DNA of 20,303 nt, taken from the IMG/VR virus record IMGVR_UViG_3300047409_000848, positions 1-20,303 of that record; one strand, written 5' to 3'. The notes under the pieces were generated by a model. It was not told the origin of the DNA. It worked only from the letters and a program-made list of their open reading frames with translations, and did no database searches. Positions 1-6,847 of the stretch are shown piece after piece. The translations under genes and the position numbers were made by a program. The stretch is from a virus. Position 1 is the stretch's first letter, and each line of letters begins with the position of its first letter.

Positions 1-228
1 TCATCCGATGACCCCTTTCTGCAGGAGCAGGCCGAGGATGCCGGTGGCGACCACCGAGCCGACGACGCTGTAGAGAGCAGTGGTATTGCGGTCAACAGCC
101 TTGGTTAGCATCGCGACCTCCTTGCGCAACACGGGGATCTCGTTGGCCTTCGTCGTCGTCTCGCCCAGCTCGGACTCAAGCCGGTCCTGGCGATCGACGA
201 TCAGGCTCAGCAGCGAGGGCTCGGACAA
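1..228 (-). CDS. Small coiled-coil/membrane protein, possible holin or XhlA-like lysis accessory
   Basis: A 75-residue protein. Residues about 1-48 are charged and heptad-like, consistent with a coiled coil. Residues about 51-70 form one hydrophobic segment (LYSVVGSVVATGILGLLLQ) followed by a short tail. This soluble-coil-then-C-terminal-membrane-anchor layout is that of XhlA-type phage proteins and some small holin partners. The start is a TTG: the frame is closed by a TGA two codons upstream, so no longer form is possible. An AGGAGA about 10 bases upstream fits this start. The gene lies directly after the tail fibre, where lysis cassettes usually begin. Its stop codon is the first three bases of the window, so the next gene cannot be seen. 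A membrane-anchored coiled-coil protein is supported by sequence; the lysis role is inference from position and shape. Confidence 0.6.
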   Translation of the reverse strand: MSEPSLLSLIVDRQDRLESELGETTTKANEIPVLRKEVAMLTKAVDRNTTALYSVVGSVVATGILGLLLQKGVIG

Positions 229-298
229 GGTTCATCGGTCTCCTGAGAGGGTTTTGGTACGTAACGAGGGGCAGGCGACTAGGATCGGCGGCGCCGGC

Positions 299-1189
299 TC
301 AGGCGACGCGGATGATCTGGTTCACATTGAGGAAGGGCTGCAGGTTGTTGTGGGAGGCGCCGCCGCCAGCGGATTTGACTCTCCCTGCCTGGTTGGTGCT
401 GGTGTTGTTCGTGACGCCGCCGATCCCAGCCTGCGCCACCGGGAAGGCCGATCCGGCAACTCCAGAAGCGACCCCAAGTTCGTGTTCATGCGCCGGGATC
501 TCCGACGTGCTCAGCGTGTGGCGCTCCTCGCCGCCCGCACCGCCGAGCCGCTGCGGTTCAGTGCTGATCCGCCCGGCATCAGAACCGCCCATGTCGTCGG
601 GTGCCACATGGACACGCCCCTTGGAGTCCGGCAGGTTGAAGGTGGTCGATTCGTCGCCCACGCCGTAGGGCGCGACGACGAAAGCGCCGCCGGTTCCGGT
701 GCTGCTAGCCGTTTTGCTTAGGGTGATTTCGGTCCCGGAGTTGACAGTTTCAATCGTCGTCCCGGCCTGGATGCCCGTGCCGCTGATCGGCATCCCCGCC
801 TTCATGCCGGTGGTCGACGGGATCGATTTCATCGCTTTCGAGCCGCTGGTCCGGTTACCGGTGGTGCTGATCGTCAGGCGTTCAAAGAGGGTTTTGTAGG
901 TGGTGCGGGAGATGGCCGTGCCGTCGCACCATTTGAATTCCTGGCCTTCGACGGTGGGCAGACTGACCCCGGGCCACGTCTTCATCTCCCCGACCAGGGT
1001 GCCGCCGCCATCTTTGCCAGCCGGACCCTGAGGACCGGTGGCTCCCGTTTCGCCGGAGTCTCCTTTGTCGCCTTTCGGGCCTTCCGGCCCCGGCGGCCCA
1101 CCGGCCAAGGGCGTCGCCGGTGCCGCCAGCTTGCGCCGCGATAGCCGCTCGAGCACGCCCTCGATCGTCACCTTCCGCTGGACGATCAT
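299..1189 (-). CDS. Collagen-like tail fibre with phage tail collar domain
   Basis: A 296-residue fibre protein. After about 30 basic residues there are ten uninterrupted Gly-X-Y triplets (residues about 31-60), the signature of a collagen-like trimeric rod. Next comes a phage tail collar domain (PF07484 type): a GQEFKWCDG stretch near residue 85, an R-x-x-Y-x-x-L element just after, FNLPDSKGRV near 185, a GGEERHTLS...EIPAHEH segment near 220, and a C-terminal HNNLQPFLNVNQIIRV. Between the two halves of the collar domain (about 115-165) sits a Gly/Thr/Ser-rich insert with a SGTGIQAGTTI motif of the kind found in many phage fibres. The ATG overlaps the upstream stop as ATGA. It probably acts at the tail tip in host contact. 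The domain calls are strong; the receptor role is inference. Confidence 0.9.
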   Translation of the reverse strand: MIVQRKVTIEGVLERLSRRKLAAPATPLAGGPPGPEGPKGDKGDSGETGATGPQGPAGKDGGGTLVGEMKTWPGVSLPTVEGQEFKWCDGTAISRTTYKTLFERLTISTTGNRTSGSKAMKSIPSTTGMKAGMPISGTGIQAGTTIETVNSGTEITLSKTASSTGTGGAFVVAPYGVGDESTTFNLPDSKGRVHVAPDDMGGSDAGRISTEPQRLGGAGGEERHTLSTSEIPAHEHELGVASGVAGSAFPVAQAGIGGVTNNTSTNQAGRVKSAGGGASHNNLQPFLNVNQIIRVA

Positions 1190-2442
1190 TCTTCGACCAC
1201 TTCCGGCACGAGCAAAGTGATCGCTTCGCCCGTAATCCCTTCCGATTTCACCTCGGGGGAGCAGCTGAGCTTGACGACGACCTGGCCGGATTCCAGCTCG
1301 GTCACCACGGCGTCAGTGATCCGTCCGGTGAGTTTCAGCGGCTCGACCGGATTGCCCTCGACGTTGATCGATTCCCCGGCTCCGTCCACGTCGACCGCCC
1401 CCAGATAGGCGTGACAGGCGATCATGTCCCCGACCCAATAGTCGATGCCGAACCGGGGTGGCACGCCGTCGCTCCCAAGCACCTCGTCCTCAGCCTGCTC
1501 CGGCGCCGCGGTGAAGTCGAAGAACGGGATCGGATAAGCGTTCGCGGCAATGATGCCTTCCGCGTGGGCGCGCAGGGTGGCGACTTCGGTCACGTCTTCG
1601 AGCTGGACGACCTTCTCGAAGACACCGTATTTCGCGATTGAGGCGGCGTGTTCGGCGACGTAGCTGGGGAAGGTGGCGAGGGGGTTTTCTTCTTCGCCTT
1701 CTTCGTTCAGCGGTGCCCCGACGACGACGACCCGGTTCACGATCCCGTCGCCACCGGGCGCGTGGATGAAGTTCGAGGCGGTGTAGGGAGCGGCGCCGTG
1801 GACGAAGACGACGTCGGCGCTCTTATCGCTGCCCTGGCGCGGGTGGAAGGTATTAAGGCGAGCGAGCGTGTCGGTGCCCTCCCCTGCCACCGGCTCCAAC
1901 TCGAAGTCCGGCCCGCCAATCACCTCCGACATCTCGACCAGGGCGGCGCCGACTTCCTTGCCCGGCACGTAGGTCCGGTCTCGGTCGACCGAGACCGGGA
2001 GTGAGCCTTCCACGATGCCGTGATCGTTCGCCGCGACCCCGGAGACCAGCGACCACATGATCTGGGACTGGTCGATAGCGGCGAGGACGACTGGGTTCCA
2101 CACGGCGCCGACGGCGTTGCGGATCAGCGAGCGTTCGAGCTGGAAAAAGGGGTCGACCGCGTTGAGGCCCAGTTGCTCTTCGTCTTCGTTGCTGCCCTGT
2201 TCGGGGATGATTATGCGGGCGATCAGCAGCGGTAGGGAGAATTCTTCCGGCCCCTTCAGGGTGACCCGGAGCAGCGTCTCGACCGCTGTGGCCAGTTGGT
2301 AGGCAGAGTCCTCAAGGCTCAACGGGCAGAAGCCGCGGCGGGGCGCGTTGAGACCGACTTCCACCCACCCTCCCGGCCGACGGTTGTCAAGCCGCGTTAG
2401 GACGTTCTGATTCCTGTCGCACAGCTCAAAGTCGAGATGCAT
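1186..2442 (-). CDS. Tail tip protein, Siphovirus ReqiPepy6 gp37-like
   Basis: A 418-residue protein whose opening (LDFELCDRNQNVLTRLDN, then a GGWVEVGLNAPR segment) and late strands resemble the Siphovirus ReqiPepy6 Gp37-like family (PF14594), found in actinobacterial siphophages after the distal tail protein. Such proteins build the tail tip or baseplate hub and are thought to do the job of the tail-associated Tal protein. The middle is rich in Val/Ile strands and acidic loops (for example EEGEEE near residue 250) and there is no membrane segment. The ATG start at 2442 is preceded by a strong GGAGAGGAGG site, so its translation does not depend on coupling. That fits its position just past an opposite-strand gene. 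Family assignment is from remembered motifs, moderately sure; a tail structural role is nearly certain from context. Confidence 0.8.
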   Translation of the reverse strand: MHLDFELCDRNQNVLTRLDNRRPGGWVEVGLNAPRRGFCPLSLEDSAYQLATAVETLLRVTLKGPEEFSLPLLIARIIIPEQGSNEDEEQLGLNAVDPFFQLERSLIRNAVGAVWNPVVLAAIDQSQIMWSLVSGVAANDHGIVEGSLPVSVDRDRTYVPGKEVGAALVEMSEVIGGPDFELEPVAGEGTDTLARLNTFHPRQGSDKSADVVFVHGAAPYTASNFIHAPGGDGIVNRVVVVGAPLNEEGEEENPLATFPSYVAEHAASIAKYGVFEKVVQLEDVTEVATLRAHAEGIIAANAYPIPFFDFTAAPEQAEDEVLGSDGVPPRFGIDYWVGDMIACHAYLGAVDVDGAGESINVEGNPVEPLKLTGRITDAVVTELESGQVVVKLSCSPEVKSEGITGEAITLLVPEVVEE

Positions 2443-2445
2443 CGT

Positions 2446-2455
2446 CCTCCTCTCC
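2446..2455 (-). promoter_or_regulatory. Strong ribosome binding site for the gp37-like tail gene
   Basis: Read on the minus strand this is GGAGAGGAGG, ending three bases before the ATG at 2442. It is one of the strongest Shine-Dalgarno sequences in the window. It is notable because the preceding minus-strand gene ends almost 400 bases away, so this gene cannot use translational coupling as most of its neighbours appear to. Confidence 0.7.
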
Positions 2456-2479
2456 AGTGGTGGATTGAGCAGGACGCGC

Positions 2480-2485
2480 TACCCT
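2480..2485 (+). promoter_or_regulatory. Possible -10 box for the plus-strand gene (leaderless promoter)
   Basis: TACCCT matches the actinobacterial TANNNT -10 pattern and lies 8 bases before the ATG at 2494, which would put the transcription start at or next to that ATG. No good -35 is visible 16-18 bases upstream; a TTGAGC at 2465-2470 is too close. No Shine-Dalgarno precedes the ATG, which is consistent with leaderless translation. Weak, sequence-only evidence. Confidence 0.35.
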
Positions 2486-2493
2486 GCGGCGAA

Positions 2494-2835
2494 ATGGCTG
2501 AACGCTTGCCGAGTGAAGACATCGTTGTCTCTGCGCCTATGAGCTTCCACGGATCGGCGTCGCGGATCTGGAAATTGACCGAGGGCGCCGAGGAGAGATG
2601 GGGTCGCGTGATCCTCGGCGCGCTGGCCGTGGTCCTAATCGCCGTCGCGTGGACGGTGATTCTGTGCTGGTACCTGCTCTGGGGCCTCTTCCTGGTGCCC
2701 TACCGCCTGATTCGACGCGGACAGCGGAAGCGGCAGCTCGAAGATGTCAGACATCGAGAGCTACTGGCCGCTACACAACACGGCCTCTCGCTGACTAAGC
2801 CCCCGCCAAGCGGAGTGGAAACCCCAAGCCGCTAG
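2494..2835 (+). CDS. Opposite-strand small membrane protein, probable moron
   Basis: The only plausible plus-strand gene in the window. From the ATG at 2494 it encodes 113 residues: a short N-terminus, an amphipathic stretch with SRIWKL, then a long hydrophobic span (about residues 39-70, with WTVILCWYLLWGLFL) that could be one long or two short membrane helices, followed by a very basic RRGQRKRQ segment and a soluble C-terminus. By the positive-inside rule the basic tail should be cytoplasmic. The frame stays open upstream to 2437, but that extension overlaps the start of the divergent tail gene, and 2494 sits 8 bases after a TACCCT -10-like hexamer, suggesting a leaderless message. An ATG at 2539 (98 residues) is an alternative. 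It is wedged between two minus-strand tail genes and ends tail-to-tail, overlapping the propeller gene by 4 bases. Lone reverse genes in late operons are typical of lysogeny-expressed morons, such as superinfection exclusion factors. No family recognised; function unknown. Confidence 0.6.
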   Translation: MAERLPSEDIVVSAPMSFHGSASRIWKLTEGAEERWGRVILGALAVVLIAVAWTVILCWYLLWGLFLVPYRLIRRGQRKRQLEDVRHRELLAATQHGLSLTKPPPSGVETPSR

Positions 2836-3896
2836 TAGTACCCCTTCTCCCAACCGAAGTTAGCTACCGCTCCATAGGCCTGTTTCAGGCCCCAGCGGCC
2901 GATCGCGTCGGTAGCGGCGTCGGCCCAATAGATAACCCCGCTGCGGATCGCGACGTCTTCTGAAAAAGTGGGGCTCCTGAGAAACGAGGGTTCGACGCTG
3001 CTGCCGTCGAGTTTGGCGCGGCCGATCGCGCCAGCGTCAGCCCAGTAGATGTAGGTCGCGTCGACAGCTACACCGGTAGGACTACCAAGGCCCGCCGTGA
3101 TGAATTTTTTGTTCGGGCTGCTGCCGTCGAGTTTGGCGCGGCCGATCGCGCCAGCGTCAGCCCAGTAGATGTAGGTCGCGTCGACAGCTACGTCTGAGGG
3201 TAGGCCGCCTCCGGCGATGAAACCCGTATTGGGACCAGAAGCGTCGAGTTTGGCGCGGCCGATCGCGTTAAAGAATTTGTCAGCCCAGTAGATGTAGGTC
3301 GCGTCGACAGCTACACCGAGCGGTTCAACTGGCGCAGTCAAGAACCCCGCGTTCGGGCTGCTGCCGTCGAGTTTGGCGCGGCCGATCGCGCCAGCGGATA
3401 CCTGAGCGTAGTAGACGTAAGTTCCATCGACGGCTATCCCGCCTGGATCGCCCACCGTCGGATTTTTGAGCAATTGCGTGACGCTGCTGCCGTCGAGTTT
3501 GGCGCGGCCGACTTGGTTGACGGCGCCCCAGTAGATGTAGGTCGCGTCCGTGGTAAGGCGAGCTGGATTATTGACGGGGGAGATGAACTGTGGTTGGACT
3601 AGGTTGGCTTCAATCGCCAGATCATTCACTCCGGCCACGATCGGCGCCGTCGCCGTCCACAGCTCCAGGTCGTTGGGGTCCAGCCAAGCCGAGCGATCCA
3701 CTTCGTCCTGATCGCGCACCGTCCGCCGATACCAATCGAGGCGCAGATCCCCGCCTTCGTATTCAGCCGGCAGGTTGATCGTCAGCGTCTTCCCCGTAGT
3801 CTTGTTCCGCACGACCAGTTCGACTGCAGCTTCGCTTTCAGGAAGCTCCAAGTCGAGGATCGGCCCCCGCGAGTCGGTCGGAAGGATCAGGCTCAC
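2832..3896 (-). CDS. Tail protein with six-bladed YWTD-like beta-propeller
   Basis: A 354-residue protein. The first about 105 residues contain DLRLDWYRRTVRDQDEVDRSAW and a W-rich strand region and are probably the virion-attachment domain. Residues about 107-345 are six repeats of roughly 40-45 residues, each with a TYIYWAD-type strand followed by IGRAKLDGSS. This resembles the LDL-receptor class B (YWTD) and virginiamycin-B-lyase-like propeller blades, and six repeats is the right number for one closed propeller. The last blade is degenerate (VIYWADAATDAIGRWGL), as closing blades often are. The start is taken as the GTG at 3896 because it overlaps the upstream stop as GTGA; an upstream in-frame ATG at 4007 would overlap the previous gene by over 100 bases. 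Lying between the distal tail protein and the gp37-like hub, it is a good candidate for receptor or glycan binding. Fold and position are well supported; ligand unknown. Confidence 0.87.
   Translation of the reverse strand: MSLILPTDSRGPILDLELPESEAAVELVVRNKTTGKTLTINLPAEYEGGDLRLDWYRRTVRDQDEVDRSAWLDPNDLELWTATAPIVAGVNDLAIEANLVQPQFISPVNNPARLTTDATYIYWGAVNQVGRAKLDGSSVTQLLKNPTVGDPGGIAVDGTYVYYAQVSAGAIGRAKLDGSSPNAGFLTAPVEPLGVAVDATYIYWADKFFNAIGRAKLDASGPNTGFIAGGGLPSDVAVDATYIYWADAGAIGRAKLDGSSPNKKFITAGLGSPTGVAVDATYIYWADAGAIGRAKLDGSSVEPSFLRSPTFSEDVAIRSGVIYWADAATDAIGRWGLKQAYGAVANFGWEKGYY
2997..3071. repeat. 75-bp direct repeat, copy 1 (propeller blade)
   Basis: Identical over 75 bases to 3117-3191, exactly 120 bases (40 codons) away. 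It covers the YIYWADAGAIGRAKLDGSS core of one blade. A shared core of about 20 bases (gtcgagtttggcgcggccga) recurs at about 3006, 3126, 3243, 3366 and 3492. Confidence 0.95.
3117..3191. repeat. 75-bp direct repeat, copy 2 (propeller blade)
   Basis: Perfect copy of 2997-3071, 120 bases away, inside the same gene. DNA identity including wobble positions implies recent duplication or gene conversion between blades. The upstream flank (3111-3156) is in turn shared with 3351-3396. Confidence 0.95.
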
Positions 3897-4447
3897 CAGG
3901 AAACCTCCGTGTTGGTTTCTTTGACTTCGACGCTGTGGCTCTCGGTCTCCTCGTCGAAGTAACGTCGGTCGCTCATCCGCAGCCCGACCACAAAGGGCCG
4001 GTCCCATTGGGTCGTGCCCTGGACATCGACGATGTCGGCGGTCAGTGCCCGGGCCTCATAGAACTTCGCCGGCACCGCCGCGAACTCGGCCAGCAGTGGG
4101 TGCCAAGACACATCCATCCGCCCCTCGGTCTCCAGGCCGTCGAAGGCAGCGCTGAACATCGCCTCGGCTTCGCGTAGCTCGAGCAGAGATCGGGCTTTTA
4201 CTTCGCCCTCGTAGACCACCGATTTGCCACGGCGCCGGGAGAGGCGCGGCGTCTCCCGGTTCTGGCCGGGCGGGCGGTCGCGGTTGTCTTCCGCCTCGCC
4301 CGTACTACCGAGGCCGGTGATGCGCTGCAGCTTGAACCGGGGCCACACAGGCTCCCCGGCGTCGTCGTGGGCGCGTCCGAGCACGATCACTGGCCCATCC
4401 GCGCCCGGAGGCGTCCAGGCGTGGTGCCCCTCTATCTTGGCGATCAC
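3893..4447 (-). CDS. Distal tail (Dit)-like protein
   Basis: A 184-residue protein directly after the tape measure gene, the usual place of the distal tail protein that forms the hexameric ring joining tube and tip. It opens with strands and a GPVIVLGRAHDDAGEPVW segment. It then has an acidic/basic linker with a short Arg-rich stretch (LSRRRGKSVVYEG), and a second half of alternating strands and one helix (RSLLELREAEAMFSAAF). It ends in EVKETNTEVSW, a finish compatible with the Siphovirus-type tail component fold. The GTG start overlaps the tape measure stop as GTGA; the downstream propeller gene is joined in the same way. No family motif is decisive, so the Dit call rests mainly on position, size and likely strand content. 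It could alternatively be another upper tail-tip protein. Confidence 0.65.
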   Translation of the reverse strand: MIAKIEGHHAWTPPGADGPVIVLGRAHDDAGEPVWPRFKLQRITGLGSTGEAEDNRDRPPGQNRETPRLSRRRGKSVVYEGEVKARSLLELREAEAMFSAAFDGLETEGRMDVSWHPLLAEFAAVPAKFYEARALTADIVDVQGTTQWDRPFVVGLRMSDRRYFDEETESHSVEVKETNTEVSW

Positions 4448-6828
4448 CCGAGCGCCCCTTTCGCGCGAAGTTCACTGTCCCACTGAGCACGTGCGATACG
4501 CGGATCCGGCGAGCCAGTCCCCGGCGAGACGATCTTCACGTCGTTGTTGATGACGTTGCCGCCCCCGCCGCCGGCCAGAGGCGGTGCAGAGGCGCCGGCG
4601 CCCGCCGGGGCCGTGGCGCGGCCAGCCAAGGCTCGAAGGATACGCTGCGTCTCACCGGCGGTGTATATGTCGGCACCAGTCGGAACGAAGCGAAGCTCGG
4701 GGCCCTGCTCACCGACGAGACTAAGCGCCCCTTGGGGCATGTCCCGCACCCCGCTCGCGAAGCTCGGCAGCGACGGGTGTGGGATGTGAATGTCGATCGT
4801 GATGTCCGGGAGGGCGTCGTTGATCGCGTCCCAGATCGCCTTCGCGGCGGAGACGAGGCCACCGACCCCGGGCAGGCTCAGCACGAAGTTGATCCCGTCG
4901 GAGATGACGCCCTTGACCGCGTCCCAGATCCCTCGCGCCCGGCTCGCCAGGTCACCGGGCAGGCTCAGCACGAAGTTGATCCCGTCGGAGATGACGCCCT
5001 TTACGTCGCCCCACACGTTCCGCGCCCGGCCGGCCAGGTCGCCCGGCAGGCTCAACACGAAGCGGATCGCATCGGTGATCGCGCCCTTGACGGCGCTCCA
5101 GATCGACCGCGCCCGACTGGCGATATCCCCGGCGAAGCCGATGACGAACTTGATCGCGTCGGTGATGGCCGACTTGACGGAATTCCAGATATTGCGCGCC
5201 CGCTCGGTGATGTCGTCGGCGAAGCCGATGACGAACTTGATCGGCGTGGCGACCAGCCCCGTGATCTGGGCTACCACCCCGCCGACGAACTCGGCGGCGC
5301 CGGTGAAGGCGTCCTTGATCGCCTTGCCTACGTCGGAGAAGACGTCGCCCCATTTGCTGAAGGCAAGGGCGCGGTCGATGTCCTTCAGCCATTCGAGGAA
5401 GTCGCTGAACGCCTCAAGGATCTCGTTGAGGCCAGCGAGGATCGCAGCCGCCAGCGGAGCGAAGAACTCCCCGATCTGGAGCAGCACTTTCCCGACGTTG
5501 AGGATCAGCCGAGCGAGTTCGCGGGCGACAGGCCCGGTGTCCGTGAAAAATTCGTTGATCCTCTTCAGCCCGTCCTCGGAGCGCAGCCAGTCGGCAAGGT
5601 TGTGCGCGCCTTCGCCGAGCGACTCGACGATCGAGTCCCCGAACGGAGCAAACGCCTCGACGAAGGCCGCGACGAGGTCCGTCAGGCCACCCAGCAGCTC
5701 CCCCCAGGACTTCAGGGAGCCGACCATCCCGCCGATCACCTCGCGCAGCCCTTGGATATCCGAGGTCTTGTCGGCGATCGACTGGAGCCCGTCGGCCAGC
5801 CCCTCCATGCCCTTCACCAGGAACGGCATCGCCGCCACCGAGATGTTCTTCAGGATGTCGGAGAAGGCGCCGAAGCTCTCGGCGAACAGCGGCGTCAGCT
5901 TCGCCAGCGAGTCGATCGTGAACTCGAAGAACTTGCCCCACTGCGGCGAGGAGAACTGCTCGCCCAGGAGGCGGAGCGCGTCGCCGCCGGCTTTGCCGAG
6001 GTTCGTAAATGCCGGCCCCAGCTCATCGATCATCGGCGTCAGCTCGCTGATCGCGTCGGAGATGCCGCCGAAGAGGGCATCGGCACCGCCGGCCGTCGCG
6101 TCCTTGAAGACATCGGCCAGTTCGGAGACGTTTTCCTTCAGCTCATAAGCCGCCGTCCCAACGGTTTCCGCCTCCTCCTTGAAGTTGGCGATGGCGCCAA
6201 CGGCGAGGGCGATCCCCGCGGGCAGGGTCGAGAGGAAGGCGACCCCCAGCGCAACCAGGCCGCCGACCGCGCTCCCGGCCGATGCGACCACCGCCAAGAG
6301 CTGGCCGGCGACGGCGACCAGGGCGGCGATCACGAACGGCGCAGCGACGGCGATGGCCCGCAGGCTCACACCGAAGATCGACGCCCCCTGGAACGCCTCG
6401 CCGATGCCGCCGATGAAGGAGGCGATGCCTCCGCTCGAAGCCTGCGAGGTCGCCACGTCGAGCCGATCGATCTGCCCGGTGAGGGCGCCGATTTTCTCGA
6501 CGATCCCCCGCCGAACATCGACGTCGACCGTCACGTCCTCGCCGTCGATCCGGTCGAGCTCTGCCTGTAGGACCGCGATGTCCGACTGCGCTTTCGCGAT
6601 CAGGACGTTCACCTCGGCCGTGGCGTCTTCAGCCGAAAACTCCGTCAGCCGAGCTTCCAGCTCCTCTAGGTTCGCCCGGGCCGACGCCGTATTGACGTCG
6701 ACTTCCGCTTCAGCGGTCTCGCGCCCGAACAAGGCGAGATCTCGAGATATGTCCGCCAATGCGCGCTGGGCGTCATCCGGATCCCCTGAGATCTGGAGCA
6801 AGAGGTTCGCAACGCTCAGGCCGCCCAC
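4444..6828 (-). CDS. Tape measure protein
   Basis: A 794-residue protein, the longest gene in the window, placed after the frameshifted chaperone pair. It would fix tail length and is expected to leave the tube at DNA ejection. Residues about 15-120 are Ala/Glu/Asp-rich helices (coiled coil). About 150-220 is a long hydrophobic Ala/Val/Gly region with probable membrane-spanning segments. About 220-520 is helical. Residues about 533-655 hold four tandem 29-residue repeats with a conserved Trp (core RAR-x-x-W-x-x-VK) plus a degenerate fifth. After it come PHPSLPSFASG and an Ala/Gly-rich C-terminus with a GEQGPEL motif, common near the end of actinophage tape measures. The start is a GTG preceded by a GAAAGGA site five bases away. 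No lytic transglycosylase or peptidase motif was seen. Confidence 0.95.
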   Translation of the reverse strand: MGGLSVANLLLQISGDPDDAQRALADISRDLALFGRETAEAEVDVNTASARANLEELEARLTEFSAEDATAEVNVLIAKAQSDIAVLQAELDRIDGEDVTVDVDVRRGIVEKIGALTGQIDRLDVATSQASSGGIASFIGGIGEAFQGASIFGVSLRAIAVAAPFVIAALVAVAGQLLAVVASAGSAVGGLVALGVAFLSTLPAGIALAVGAIANFKEEAETVGTAAYELKENVSELADVFKDATAGGADALFGGISDAISELTPMIDELGPAFTNLGKAGGDALRLLGEQFSSPQWGKFFEFTIDSLAKLTPLFAESFGAFSDILKNISVAAMPFLVKGMEGLADGLQSIADKTSDIQGLREVIGGMVGSLKSWGELLGGLTDLVAAFVEAFAPFGDSIVESLGEGAHNLADWLRSEDGLKRINEFFTDTGPVARELARLILNVGKVLLQIGEFFAPLAAAILAGLNEILEAFSDFLEWLKDIDRALAFSKWGDVFSDVGKAIKDAFTGAAEFVGGVVAQITGLVATPIKFVIGFADDITERARNIWNSVKSAITDAIKFVIGFAGDIASRARSIWSAVKGAITDAIRFVLSLPGDLAGRARNVWGDVKGVISDGINFVLSLPGDLASRARGIWDAVKGVISDGINFVLSLPGVGGLVSAAKAIWDAINDALPDITIDIHIPHPSLPSFASGVRDMPQGALSLVGEQGPELRFVPTGADIYTAGETQRILRALAGRATAPAGAGASAPPLAGGGGGNVINNDVKIVSPGTGSPDPRIARAQWDSELRAKGALG
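4868..4914. repeat. 47-bp direct repeat in tape measure gene, copy 1
   Basis: Identical over 47 bases to 4955-5001, 87 bases (29 codons) away, matching the protein repeat period. It encodes part of the SDGINFVLSLPG segment. Confidence 0.9.
4955..5001. repeat. 47-bp direct repeat in tape measure gene, copy 2
   Basis: Perfect copy of 4868-4914. A related pair with the same 87-base spacing is at about 5131 and 5218 (ggcgaagccgatgacgaac), so the whole 4868-5245 block is a tandem array of 29-codon units in two sequence subtypes. Confidence 0.9.
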
Positions 6829-6847
6829 GGGGTTCCTTTCTGGCCGC

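Noticed and set aside
229-298. Terminator or promoter between fibre and holin-like genes
   Set aside because: The 70 bases hold a ribosome site but no stem with a T-run and no credible -35/-10 pair.
2437-2493. Longer N-terminus of the plus-strand membrane protein starting at 2437
   Set aside because: It would overlap the divergent tail gene start and has no ribosome site; the ATG at 2494 follows a -10-like box.
3000-3560. CRISPR array
   Set aside because: The repeats are in frame with a gene and spaced by blade lengths (117-126 bases), and the 'spacers' encode conserved protein. They are propeller blades.
4732-6570. 612-codon open frame on the plus strand
   Set aside because: It lies wholly opposite the tape measure gene, has a charged, low-complexity Arg/Asp/Glu composition with no domain, and no ribosome site. 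It is a high-G+C shadow.
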